A program made the translations under genes and the position numbers. From Bacilli bacterium (GTDB lineage: Bacteria; Bacillota_I; Bacilli_A; RF39; UBA660): DNA of 36,666 nt. Every line of letters begins with the position of its first letter. Positions within the stretch are counted from its first letter, which is position 1. The stretch spans positions 1 through 36,666 of the forward strand of contig JAQXQC010000031.1 in assembly GCA_029100965.1 (NCBI GenBank), read 5' to 3'. The notes under the pieces were generated by a model that did no database searches, was not told the DNA's origin, and saw only the letters and a program-made list of their open reading frames with translations. This document shows positions 1 to 7,818 of the stretch, piece by piece.

Positions 1-96
1 TTTGTATTTTTGCAACACCACTCAAAATGCTGAAATTATTATAACATATAAAGATAAAAAAACACCACAAAAGACACTTAATACCTTCATTTTTAG

Positions 97-122
97 AAAA
101 AAAACGAACTATTTCTAGTTCG
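97..122 (-). terminator. Rho-independent terminator on the minus strand, probably the original tRNA-Leu terminator displaced by phage integration
   Basis: Perfect inverted repeat cgaacta-tttc-tagttcg (105-122) flanked by an 8-A run (97-104), which is a U-tract on the minus strand. Confidence 0.6.
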
Positions 123-130
123 AATAAATT

Positions 131-161
131 CAAATTGGTGCGAGTGAAGGGACTCGAACCC
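131..161. repeat. Distal attachment-site copy of the integrated phage, duplicating the tRNA-Leu 3' end
   Basis: caaattggtgcgagtgaagggactcgaaccc matches 6814-6844 with one mismatch (c155/t6838). Confidence 0.85.
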
Positions 162-193
162 ACTTATATTAAAGTAATCTAGAAAGGATTATT

Positions 194-406
194 TTGTATA
201 AAAGTAAAACTTTTAAAAATGAAAATTTCTTCGTTTTATACGACATGAATGATAATATAATATCTTTTTATGATTCTTTTGCAGAATTATCAAAAATTTT
301 AAATTATGAATTAAGAAATTTGGTTTTTCAATACAATAAAAGTCATAGTGATATTATTACAATTATCATTGAAAACAAAAAATATAGACTAGCAACTTTT
401 CGCTAG
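194..406 (+). CDS. Small phage protein of unknown function (TTG start)
   Basis: 70 aa ORF with upstream agaaagga; the stop codon lies inside the terminator stem. Confidence 0.6.
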   Translation: MYKSKTFKNENFFVLYDMNDNIISFYDSFAELSKILNYELRNLVFQYNKSHSDIITIIIENKKYRLATFR

Positions 407-413
407 TTTTTTT
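389..413 (+). terminator. Rho-independent terminator
   Basis: ctagc-aacttttc-gctag followed by ttttttt. Confidence 0.65.
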
Positions 414-473
414 ATTTTGCAAAAGTAAAAATTTTTAATGTTATCTTTTTTATTAGAAAGGAGAGTGTAAAAA

Positions 474-629
474 ATGGATGTAGAAATTCAAGCAACATTA
501 GAAACACGAACTTCCAAAAAAGGCAGTAAGTACGAAGTTATTGTTATCAAACTTTCAGATAATGCCGAAAAGTTAGTTTTCTTAAATTCTGCTGAATTAG
601 AATTATTGAAACTATATAATGGAATTTAG
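474..629 (+). CDS. 51-aa phage protein of unknown function (MDVEIQATLETRTSKKGSKYEVIVIKLSDNAEKLVFLNSAELELLKLYNGI)
   Basis: ATG with upstream agaaaggag; below the length cutoff of the ORF track. Confidence 0.65.
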   Translation: MDVEIQATLETRTSKKGSKYEVIVIKLSDNAEKLVFLNSAELELLKLYNGI

Positions 630-685
630 TTTAAAGCATTTTTTAATGTTTTAATAAAAAAATAATAGAAAGGTGGGATTGTGAT

Positions 686-865
686 ATGGGTGAAAATTTA
701 GCTACAATGTTAACTTCTTTAGGTTCTGTGTTTACGGCTGTATTAGGTCATATTGGAACCGTTGGAGAGACTATTATTTCAACTCCTATGTTATTTGTGC
801 CTTTTGCCTTATCGATTGTTTGTTCAATTGTATTTATGGCAAAAAAATTTATTATGCGCCACTAA
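686..865 (+). CDS. Candidate inovirus major coat protein (59 aa, one transmembrane helix)
   Basis: MGENLATMLTSLGSVFTAVLGHIGTVGETIISTPMLFVPFALSIVCSIVFMAKKFIMRH. One hydrophobic helix and a basic C-terminus, at the expected position upstream of the adsorption-type proteins; RBS aaaggtggg. Confidence 0.6.
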   Translation: MGENLATMLTSLGSVFTAVLGHIGTVGETIISTPMLFVPFALSIVCSIVFMAKKFIMRH

Positions 866-978
866 TATCAACAATTTAGTCAATAAACTCATTAATTTAA
901 AAGGGGAAAGGTTAAGTGTTAATTTTTGTTCACTCTAATACTTATCCTTTTTTTCTTTTATTAGAAAGGAGTAAAAAT

Positions 979-1611
979 ATGAAAAAATATTTACTTACAT
1001 TACTAGCTATATTTTTGGTACTAGCACCAAATGTTAAAGCTGAAGAATGCGTAAATTTATATCCTTATGAACCCGGTACACTTTATTTTAACAGTGTTTA
1101 TCAAGTTAGTTGGTGGACTTATTTTAGTTCGAAACAAATTGAAAATTTAGACAAATCAAAAACTTATACTTTTTATGCTTTAAAAAACAATCAATTAGTT
1201 GAAAAATTGGATCCATATTCATTAACTTTAAAAATAAATTATAAAACTGGCTATCGTGGTCTTCAATCTGTTACTTTAAATAATATAAGTTCATTTCAGG
1301 CAGATTGGCAAGTACAGCAAAAGACTACTACAGATGATGACATTTATAAAGAGTTACAAAGTTGGCAACTATGGTTAGTTGAGGGTGATACTGTTTGTAT
1401 TCCTAAAACCGAACCTGACCCCGAGCCAGATACACCTGTCGCAGACGCAACACTTGATAATTTTTATTCAATCTATTTAAGTAAATTATCTTCTTTAGCA
1501 ACTTTTGCTACTGAAAATAAAATATTTTTTTCAGCATTAGGATTACTTTTATCTTTTGCAATTTTTGAATTATTTTTTATGTTATTTCGAGGAAGGAGGA
1601 AAATGAAATGA
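979..1611 (+). CDS. Secreted, C-terminally TM-anchored phage protein (minor virion protein candidate)
   Basis: Start at ATG 979 after RBS agaaaggag. Signal peptide MKKYLLTLLAIFLVLAPNVKA, Pro/Asp linker PKTEPDPEPDTP, C-terminal TM helix followed by RGRRK. Confidence 0.7.
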   Translation: MKKYLLTLLAIFLVLAPNVKAEECVNLYPYEPGTLYFNSVYQVSWWTYFSSKQIENLDKSKTYTFYALKNNQLVEKLDPYSLTLKINYKTGYRGLQSVTLNNISSFQADWQVQQKTTTDDDIYKELQSWQLWLVEGDTVCIPKTEPDPEPDTPVADATLDNFYSIYLSKLSSLATFATENKIFFSALGLLLSFAIFELFFMLFRGRRKMK

Positions 1612-2912
1612 AAAAATATTTACTTACATTATTAACTTTATTTGTGATATTAGCACCTAACGTTAAAGCTGATGAAAAAGTTATTGCTACTTGTGATTAT
1701 TCTGATGATATACCAACTTATTTTTCACGTTTTGGTAAAGATTTCATTGTTAGTAAAGCGAATGAATTATACGAAAAATATAAAACAAATTATGAAAATG
1801 ATTATCCTTTTTATACTATTAATCTTTCATCTTTTAGCAATGGTAGTTTAAAATATTTTGCTATTAATTTAAATTATAGTGATTCTTTTAAAATTTATTG
1901 GTTTTATAGCACTATTTCTAATGTTGGTAAAATTTATCATTATGGTTGGAATCAAAGTAGTGGTACAGTTCAATCATATAATACAATTCGTTATGTGTAT
2001 AAAATTCTTGATAATGATGAATTGGAGTTACTTGATGGTGTAGGAATTAGTTTATCTTCTAATTCAGATTTTTTGACTTATGATACTTCTCAGAAGTGTA
2101 GTATTAAACTTCCTTTATTTTCAAATATAAATCCAGGATTTGTTATGAATTTTGATATTTTTTCCGAAGTTCGTTTACAAGATAAACCTGGTTCAACTAC
2201 TTATACAGTTTTAAATAAAACTACTTCTGATTATGTATTCAAAGATTATTCTCAGTTTTTAGATGATGTAAATTCTCCATCAGATAATTTCACAACAGTT
2301 AATTTGGATAATTATGAGTATGTAATTTTAAATTTAAAAGATTATAATCAGGATAAAGCATTTAATACTAACTTAAAAGTAAAAGGAATGATTGGAATCA
2401 CACCAATTTATAATTTTGGACAAACTGAGACAGATGTTATTACAGATAGATGTAATTTATCTTATAAAGATTATACAGATTATCGTTTTTCTATCTTAAA
2501 GCAAGATTTACAAAATAATGCGATTTATATTGTTAAAAGTTGTGAATCAGGTTCATCATTCAAGTTTGACAATACTATCTTTGATGTATCATACGTTACC
2601 GCCGACAACGTTGACGACCCTGTCGTCACGATTGGCGGTAAGGACTACCATACAATACCATTCAAGAATTTAACTAATAGTGCTAATAAAAATGAAGAGA
2701 ATAATTTTGTTCCTGGTGAAAGTGGTTTTTCTCTTACTGATGTTGTTTCTAATATTTCTAAATATGTTTCTTCATTTTGGGATTCTATTGTTAATTTCAT
2801 GGGACTTGTTACTAAATTTTTTAATACTTTACCTATTGAAATTAAAGGTGTTGCTATTACTACGTTTAGTATGGCATGTATGATTGCATTAATTAAATTT
2901 TTAAAATCTTAG
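1608..2912 (+). CDS. Secreted, C-terminally anchored phage protein; pIII-like adsorption protein candidate
   Basis: 434 aa with signal peptide MKKYLLTLLTLFVILAPNVKA and C-terminal TM; lies upstream of the Zot-like gene; its start overlaps the preceding stop (ATGA). Confidence 0.65.
   Translation: MKKYLLTLLTLFVILAPNVKADEKVIATCDYSDDIPTYFSRFGKDFIVSKANELYEKYKTNYENDYPFYTINLSSFSNGSLKYFAINLNYSDSFKIYWFYSTISNVGKIYHYGWNQSSGTVQSYNTIRYVYKILDNDELELLDGVGISLSSNSDFLTYDTSQKCSIKLPLFSNINPGFVMNFDIFSEVRLQDKPGSTTYTVLNKTTSDYVFKDYSQFLDDVNSPSDNFTTVNLDNYEYVILNLKDYNQDKAFNTNLKVKGMIGITPIYNFGQTETDVITDRCNLSYKDYTDYRFSILKQDLQNNAIYIVKSCESGSSFKFDNTIFDVSYVTADNVDDPVVTIGGKDYHTIPFKNLTNSANKNEENNFVPGESGFSLTDVVSNISKYVSSFWDSIVNFMGLVTKFFNTLPIEIKGVAITTFSMACMIALIKFLKS
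2596..2641. repeat. Nested perfect inverted repeats (two stems) inside the pIII-like gene
   Basis: Outer ttaccgcc/ggcggtaa (2596-2603/2634-2641); inner tgacgac-cct-gtcgtca (2612-2628). Confidence 0.8.
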
Positions 2913-2927
2913 AAAAGAGGTGTTTTT

Positions 2928-3080
2928 ATGTATGATTTTGTTGTTAGTTTTGTTGGAGAAGTACCAGAACAGTTTACTTTCATTTATACAGTTTTAACCT
3001 TAATTATTTCAATTATGATTTTTGGTACTTTTTCTTCTTTATTTTATTATGTATTAAGATTTTTTAGAGGTGGTAGATAA
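2928..3080 (+). CDS. Small TM phage protein (50 aa)
   Basis: MYDFVVSFVGEVPEQFTFIYTVLTLIISIMIFGTFSSLFYYVLRFFRGGR; RBS aaaagaggtg. Confidence 0.6.
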   Translation: MYDFVVSFVGEVPEQFTFIYTVLTLIISIMIFGTFSSLFYYVLRFFRGGR

Positions 3081-3253
3081 TGTTTTTAGAAGTTTTTGAA
3101 TTTATTTGTTCTTGTATCGTTCAACTTTTAAATATATTGAAAAAAATTACTTTATTTTCTGGTTTTACTTTGTATAACTTTGTTATTGCTACTTTATTTG
3201 TTTCTTGTCTTCTTTTGCTTTTAGATTTTATTAAGGGGCGTGATAGTAAATGA
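3080..3253 (+). CDS. Small TM phage protein (57 aa)
   Basis: MFLEVFEFICSCIVQLLNILKKITLFSGFTLYNFVIATLFVSCLLLLLDFIKGRDSK; overlaps the preceding stop and the next start. Confidence 0.55.
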   Translation: MFLEVFEFICSCIVQLLNILKKITLFSGFTLYNFVIATLFVSCLLLLLDFIKGRDSK

Positions 3254-3450
3254 GTATTTTTATTCCTTTTTCTCCACAAGTTGTATTAGAAACTTTTACT
3301 AGATGGTTTAGTTTAGACTTATCTGCTTTAACTGGATATGAAAGTTTAGTACTTACATTATTATCAAATATTTACTTCTTTGTGTTTTGGTTTTGTATTT
3401 TATATTTTACTTTAAAAGGAATTTATAGGGTTTATGAAAGGATGTTTTAA
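3250..3450 (+). CDS. Small TM phage protein (66 aa)
   Basis: Hydrophobic ORF translationally coupled (ATGA) to the preceding one. Confidence 0.55.
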   Translation: MSIFIPFSPQVVLETFTRWFSLDLSALTGYESLVLTLLSNIYFFVFWFCILYFTLKGIYRVYERMF

Positions 3451-3452
3451 TA

Positions 3453-3653
3453 ATGAATTTAAAGAAATCAATTCAATTTACTAATGACTTAAGACAAGTT
3501 TTTATAGATTATGTTTTTGTTTTAGATGATTATTTTGAGGTTGAAAGTAATATTAACGAACATAACGAATTGTATTTAGAATATGAAAATTTAAGAAAAA
3601 ACATAGAAAATTTAATGATTAAATACGATTTAGATAAGGAGATAAAAAAGTGA
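3453..3653 (+). CDS. Small soluble phage protein (66 aa)
   Basis: ORF packed within the morphogenesis operon; charged, helical-looking. Confidence 0.5.
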   Translation: MNLKKSIQFTNDLRQVFIDYVFVLDDYFEVESNINEHNELYLEYENLRKNIENLMIKYDLDKEIKK

Positions 3654-3859
3654 ATTTTTTAGAGTTTATTATTGAATTATTGAAAATTGCAAGTTTTGAT
3701 GGAATAATGTTTTTTATTTTGTATGTTGGATATAAGTATTTCGATAGGAAGTATAATTCCAACTTAAAGATAACTATTTTAGAAGAAGAAAATAAGTATT
3801 TGAAACAAGAAAATCAAAAAGTAAATGGTTCAACTAATTTTTGGGATAGTGAAAAATGA
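3650..3859 (+). CDS. Small TM phage protein (69 aa)
   Basis: TM helix plus charged tail; ATGA-type coupling to the Zot-like gene. Confidence 0.5.
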   Translation: MNFLEFIIELLKIASFDGIMFFILYVGYKYFDRKYNSNLKITILEEENKYLKQENQKVNGSTNFWDSEK

Positions 3860-4608
3860 TTTCGATTGTTTCAGGTTTACCAGGTTCGGGCAAGAATGTT
3901 TATGTTACTTATTTAGCTAGAAAACATTTTAGAAAAGAAAATAACATAATAGCTAGAATTGTAAGAACTATTAATCACGAGCCTACTATAGTGAATAATA
4001 TTTATACTTCTTATCCTGTTTTATTAAATAAAAAGAAAAAGATTTATTCTAATTTAGTTACTTTGACCGATTTAGATGGACGTTACAGATTTTTAAAACA
4101 TTCATTAATTATCATTGATGAAGTGCAAAGTATCTTTGATTCTGACGAACATAAAGAATTTCCTAAGAATATAGCAACATTTAATCAATTTCATCGGCAC
4201 TTTGATATAGACGATATTATCTATATTTCGCAACATCCATCAAGAATAGTTAAGAAATTGAGAAATGTATCATGTGTTTTTATGAAGATTAGAAAATTCT
4301 TTGTTATTCCAATTTTAAAGATAGGAATTATGTACTATACAAATTATTATGAATTTGATGATTATGGTAAGTGGCATCATCCAACAAAAGAGCAAAAAAC
4401 TTATGATGTAGATAATCATTTTAGAGTTTTTTCAGCTAGAAAAGTTTTTGGTTCTTATAATTCTAAATATTTATCCGTTTTAAACAAAGATAAACCACTT
4501 TATAATAAAGGAATTTATACAGATTTGAATTTATCTCCGAAGGAGATTAAAGAGATTTATGGGGATATGTTTGAAGTAGATAAAAGTACATTTAAGAAAA
4601 AAAAGTAG
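3856..4608 (+). CDS. Zonula occludens toxin (Zot)/pI-like inovirus assembly ATPase
   Basis: N-terminal Walker A GLPGSGKN, Walker B HSLIIIDEVQSIF, then FHRHFDIDDIIYISQHPSRI, characteristic of the Zot/pI family. Confidence 0.88.
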   Translation: MISIVSGLPGSGKNVYVTYLARKHFRKENNIIARIVRTINHEPTIVNNIYTSYPVLLNKKKKIYSNLVTLTDLDGRYRFLKHSLIIIDEVQSIFDSDEHKEFPKNIATFNQFHRHFDIDDIIYISQHPSRIVKKLRNVSCVFMKIRKFFVIPILKIGIMYYTNYYEFDDYGKWHHPTKEQKTYDVDNHFRVFSARKVFGSYNSKYLSVLNKDKPLYNKGIYTDLNLSPKEIKEIYGDMFEVDKSTFKKKK

Positions 4609-4609
4609 G

Positions 4610-4672
4610 TGTTTGTCAACTTTGCAAACGGAATAAGCAACTGCATTATGCCGGATTGCTTATTGACAAACA
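4610..4672. repeat. Large bulged hairpin in the phage intergenic region (packaging signal or single-strand origin candidate)
   Basis: tgtttgtcaa (4610-4619) pairs with ttgacaaaca (4663-4672); aataagcaa (4632-4640) pairs with ttgcttatt (4656-4664). Confidence 0.7.
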
Positions 4673-4818
4673 TTTCACTACCACAATTGTTTTGAAACCA
4701 ACAAGGAAAATTATAAATTTTTTTTGTTGGTTTGTGATTGCTTCTTCTAAAGAAGATTAAAAGTTTTTGCTAGCTTTTTTCAAAAAGCGAAAAAATAAGG
4801 GGTTTGGTTGATACACCA

Positions 4819-4867
4819 GGGGGATTACTACGACATCCCCCATAGGGAGACGCGTGACGCGTGACGG
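4819..4867 (+). promoter_or_regulatory. Candidate rolling-circle double-strand origin (pMV158-type) with nick-site hairpin and iterons
   Basis: Perfect 7-bp stem GGGGGAT/ATCCCCC with loop TACTACGAC (4826-4834), the pMV158-family nick sequence. Adjacent tandem gacgcgt gacgcgt gacgg (4849-4867). The rep gene lies immediately downstream. Confidence 0.85.
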
Positions 4868-4947
4868 ATTAATTTATGATTAATCGACATTATCCCTTAT
4901 CACAAAAGTATTTTTACTATTAAAATTAACATAGGAGGAAAAATCAA

Positions 4948-5550
4948 ATGAAAAGAATTACCGGAAGAAGTTGGGCATTTGTTATTTATCCAGAGTCAAT
5001 GCCCGAAAATTACGAAGAAATTATAACCGATACTGGGCTACCTTTAGCAATGAGTCCATTACACGATAAAGACGTGAACCCAACGGGTGAACCTAAAAAG
5101 CCACATTATCATTGTATCGTTTATTATGAAAACGCAACTACTTTAAAAAATGTGAAAGAAAATGTATGTGACAAATTAAACGCTACTATACCTATCAAAC
5201 TTGAAAGCATGCGTGGTATGTATCGTTATCACATACATTTAGATAATCCAGAAAAATATCAATATGATGATCGTGACAGAAAATTCTTTAATGGTTTTGA
5301 TATTGATATGGCTAGTAAATTAACAAGAACCGAAATTAATAAGATTATTAAAGAAATTCATACGTTTATCAATGATAACAATATTTTAGAATATATTGAT
5401 TTGCTAGACGTTTTAAAAGATAATGATTTAACTAACTTGTATGATGTTGCTATTGCTAATACTTTGTTATTTAAGTCTATGCTAGATTCTAAAAGAAATA
5501 AACTAGCACATGAAAAAGCAAAAGAGAAAAAAAGGAAGGAAGTAGATTAA
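4948..5550 (+). CDS. Rolling-circle replication initiator, pMV158 RepB-like (Rep_2 family, HUH endonuclease)
   Basis: RSWAFVIYPES...MSPLHDKDVNPTGEPKKPHYHCIVYYEN and a downstream MRGMYRYHIHLDNPEKYQY segment with the candidate catalytic Tyr. Confidence 0.88.
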   Translation: MKRITGRSWAFVIYPESMPENYEEIITDTGLPLAMSPLHDKDVNPTGEPKKPHYHCIVYYENATTLKNVKENVCDKLNATIPIKLESMRGMYRYHIHLDNPEKYQYDDRDRKFFNGFDIDMASKLTRTEINKIIKEIHTFINDNNILEYIDLLDVLKDNDLTNLYDVAIANTLLFKSMLDSKRNKLAHEKAKEKKRKEVD

Positions 5551-5747
5551 TGAATTTATTTATTGCTTTTATGTTAGGTTCTTTATTTGATTTGATTTGT
5601 AATTTAATGGTTGAACCTATAAGAAGACGTTGGAGAAAAGAATGCAATTATGATTGTTCTACTTGTCGAGTTTGGGACTGTGGTATGCATTTATGTAATG
5701 AACAAAAAAGAAAAGAAATTATTTCAGCTAAAAAACAAGATAGTTAA
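5550..5747 (+). CDS. Small TM protein with a cysteine cluster (65 aa)
   Basis: N-terminal hydrophobic segment followed by CNYDCSTCRVWDCGMHLC; coupled to rep. Confidence 0.5.
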   Translation: MNLFIAFMLGSLFDLICNLMVEPIRRRWRKECNYDCSTCRVWDCGMHLCNEQKRKEIISAKKQDS

Positions 5748-5800
5748 TTTACTTTTAAAGTGACAACAACACTGTTATAATCTTGAAAAAGAGGTGATGT

Positions 5801-5829
5801 TTGACAAATTAACGAGTAGTGTATATAAT
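5801..5829 (+). promoter_or_regulatory. Sigma-70-type promoter for the integrase gene
   Basis: TTGACA (5801-5806), 17-nt spacer, TATAAT (5824-5829). Confidence 0.75.
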
Positions 5830-5849
5830 ACTTCCCAGGGGTGAGGAAG

Positions 5850-6812
5850 ATGAGCTTTGAAGAAGCTTACAATGAATATTTAATCTATGCCAGAAAACAG
5901 CATAAAAAAGAAAGTTTTAATACATGCACAAGTATTTTTAAATCAAGAATATTGCCCTTTTTTAAAGATAAGATTCTATTTGATTTAACTAAAAAAGATG
6001 TTCTTAACTGGACATTAGAAATATCTAACTTAAATTTTTCGAATAATTATAATAGAAATTGTTACTACACTCTATTTAACTTTTTTGAATATTGTGTAGA
6101 ATATTTAAATTTTCCTAAAAATTATTTAAAGGAAATTGGAAAGTTCAAAAAGAAACCTGGAAAGAAAAAAAGTGATTTCTATAATTTAAAAGAATTTAAA
6201 AAATTTATTAAGTATGTGGATAATGAAGTTTATAAACAATTTTTTACTTTTATGTTCTTTACAGGAACTAGACCTGGAGAAACTTTTGCTTTGCAATTCA
6301 AAGACATAGAAAACGGTTATGTTTCCATTAATAAAACCTTAACCAGTCATAATGGCCGTGAATTTGATTTTCCTAAATCGGATAGTTCTATGCGAATGAT
6401 TAAATTAGATAGAAAACTAAAAAAGGATATTTTAAATTTAAAAAAGTTATACGTTGGCTGTAATAACGATTATTTTGTATTTGGAGGGCGAAAGCCACTT
6501 GCACCTACTACGGTAAACCGTTATAAGTTAAAAGCCTGTCAGAAGGCAAATTTAAGGCCTATAACACTACATCAGTTTAGACATAGCCACGCTACCCTCT
6601 TAGTAAATAATAATATTTTAATTAACGAGGTTGCTAAAAGGCTAGGACATAGCGACGTTTCAATCACATTAAATACTTACGTTCATACTGATTTAATGCA
6701 AGAAAAAAGAGTGTATAACACTCTTAATATATTGAGATTTAATTTTTTTAATACATGCACAAATATTTTTAAAAATTTTATCTCTTTATTAAAACACTTC
6801 GCAATGTTTTAA
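5850..6812 (+). CDS. Tyrosine site-specific integrase
   Basis: TGTRPGETFALQ, LHQFRHSHATLL and LGHSDVSITLNTYVHT are the catalytic R, HxxR, H and Y motifs. The ATG at 5850 fits RBS aggggtg; the ORF track starts at GTG 5841. Confidence 0.92.
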   Translation: MSFEEAYNEYLIYARKQHKKESFNTCTSIFKSRILPFFKDKILFDLTKKDVLNWTLEISNLNFSNNYNRNCYYTLFNFFEYCVEYLNFPKNYLKEIGKFKKKPGKKKSDFYNLKEFKKFIKYVDNEVYKQFFTFMFFTGTRPGETFALQFKDIENGYVSINKTLTSHNGREFDFPKSDSSMRMIKLDRKLKKDILNLKKLYVGCNNDYFVFGGRKPLAPTTVNRYKLKACQKANLRPITLHQFRHSHATLLVNNNILINEVAKRLGHSDVSITLNTYVHTDLMQEKRVYNTLNILRFNFFNTCTNIFKNFISLLKHFAMF

Positions 6813-6813
6813 A

Positions 6814-6844
6814 CAAATTGGTGCGAGTGAAGGGACTTGAACCC
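6814..6844. repeat. tRNA-proximal attachment-site copy of the phage
   Basis: Matches 131-161 in 30 of 31 positions. Confidence 0.85.
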
Positions 6845-6902
6845 CCATGGATAAACCGCTAGATCCTAAGTCTAGTGCGTCTGCCAATTTCGCCACACTC
6901 GC
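6819..6902 (-). tRNA. tRNA-Leu (anticodon TAG)
   Basis: Minus strand GCGAGTGTGGCGAAATTGGCAGACGCACTAGACTTAGGATCTAGCGG...GGTTCAAGTCCCTTCACTCGCACCA; long variable arm, encoded CCA. Confidence 0.93.
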
Positions 6903-6914
6903 ATATAATTAACA

Positions 6915-6991
6915 TGGTGGACCCTGATGGACTCGAACCATCGACCGCCCGGTTATGAGCCGGATGCTCTAACCAACTGAGCTAAGGGTCC
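6915..6991 (-). tRNA. tRNA with CAT anticodon, probably tRNA-Ile2 (lysidine type)
   Basis: GGACCCTTAGCTCAGTTGGTTAGAGCATCCGGCTCATAACCGGGCGGTCGATGGTTCGAGTCCATCAGGGTCCACCA; body resembles Bacillus tRNA-Ile(CAU) more than elongator Met. Confidence 0.88.
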
Positions 6992-7065
6992 GTATGCACT
7001 AATAATAGCACATTTTTTCTTCTTAATCAATAATTTTTCTAAAATTTTTATATTTTAACAAATAG

Positions 7066-7515
7066 TTAATAAATAGTTTTATTCATATTAGCATAATCAT
7101 TCATTAATTTTAAACATTCTTCATGAGAAATTTGATGAAGAGATAACTTACTTCCCTTATTTCCAGAACGAATAAACTGATAAATAAAATCATCACGAAA
7201 CCCAATCTTTTCAGCATCTTTTAAATTTGTTCCATAATAAACTTCACTTATATTTGCCCACATAATTGCAGATAAACACATTGGACAAGGATATCCAGTA
7301 GCATATAAAACACAGCCAGATAAATCATATGTTCCCAATTTTCTAGAAGCTTCACGAATTGCATTCATCTCAGCATGCTCCGTAGGATCATGATGTAAAA
7401 GTACTGTATTAGAAGATACAGAAATAATTTCCCCATCTTTTACTATCGTTGCCCCAAATGGACCACCATAGCCATTCTGAGAAGTTTCTCTTGCCAATTC
7501 AATTGCTTCTTTCAT
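7066..7515 (-). CDS. Nucleoside/guanine deaminase family protein
   Basis: HAEMNAIREA and PCPMC zinc deaminase motifs; GuaD-like length and N-terminus. Confidence 0.85.
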   Translation of the reverse strand: MKEAIELARETSQNGYGGPFGATIVKDGEIISVSSNTVLLHHDPTEHAEMNAIREASRKLGTYDLSGCVLYATGYPCPMCLSAIMWANISEVYYGTNLKDAEKIGFRDDFIYQFIRSGNKGSKLSLHQISHEECLKLMNDYANMNKTIY

Positions 7516-7524
7516 TTTTCCACC

Positions 7525-7812
7525 TTACCTTTGTTTTATTTTAACAACCGTACACCCAACATTTTCACCACAAATATGAAAATCTAAAACTTTTTTATTT
7601 CGAAATAATGCCTCATGTGTTGCTTCCTTAACAATTCCAGTACCAATTCCATGAATAATCAAAATTTCTAAATATCCAAGTTCATAAGCCTCATTAACAA
7701 AATCATTTACCATAACCCTAGCACTTTCTCGATCAAAGCCATGCAAATCTATTTTAGGTAATCTATCTAAAAAAATATCATATACTTTCATATCCACTTC
7801 CCCTATAACCAT
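7525..7812 (-). CDS. Smr-domain protein
   Basis: DLHG...ARVMVNDFVNEAYELGYLEILIIHGIGTGIVKEAT...GCTVVKI. Confidence 0.88.
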   Translation of the reverse strand: MVIGEVDMKVYDIFLDRLPKIDLHGFDRESARVMVNDFVNEAYELGYLEILIIHGIGTGIVKEATHEALFRNKKVLDFHICGENVGCTVVKIKQR

Positions 7813-7818
7813 AAAACA

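Larger units (their letters stand above)
131..6844. mobile_element. Integrated filamentous phage (inovirus-like prophage), about 6.7 kb
   Basis: 31-bp direct repeats overlapping the tRNA-Leu 3' end. Between them lie an integrase, a Zot-like ATPase, a RepB-like Rep, a small one-TM coat-like protein and secreted/TM proteins, mostly on the + strand. Confidence 0.88.

Noticed and set aside
753-938. 61-aa ORF on + strand
   Set aside because: Out of frame with the better-supported coat-like ORF 686-865, with unlikely composition.
2680-2883. 67-aa Leu-rich ORF on + strand
   Set aside because: Alternate frame inside the 1608-2912 gene.
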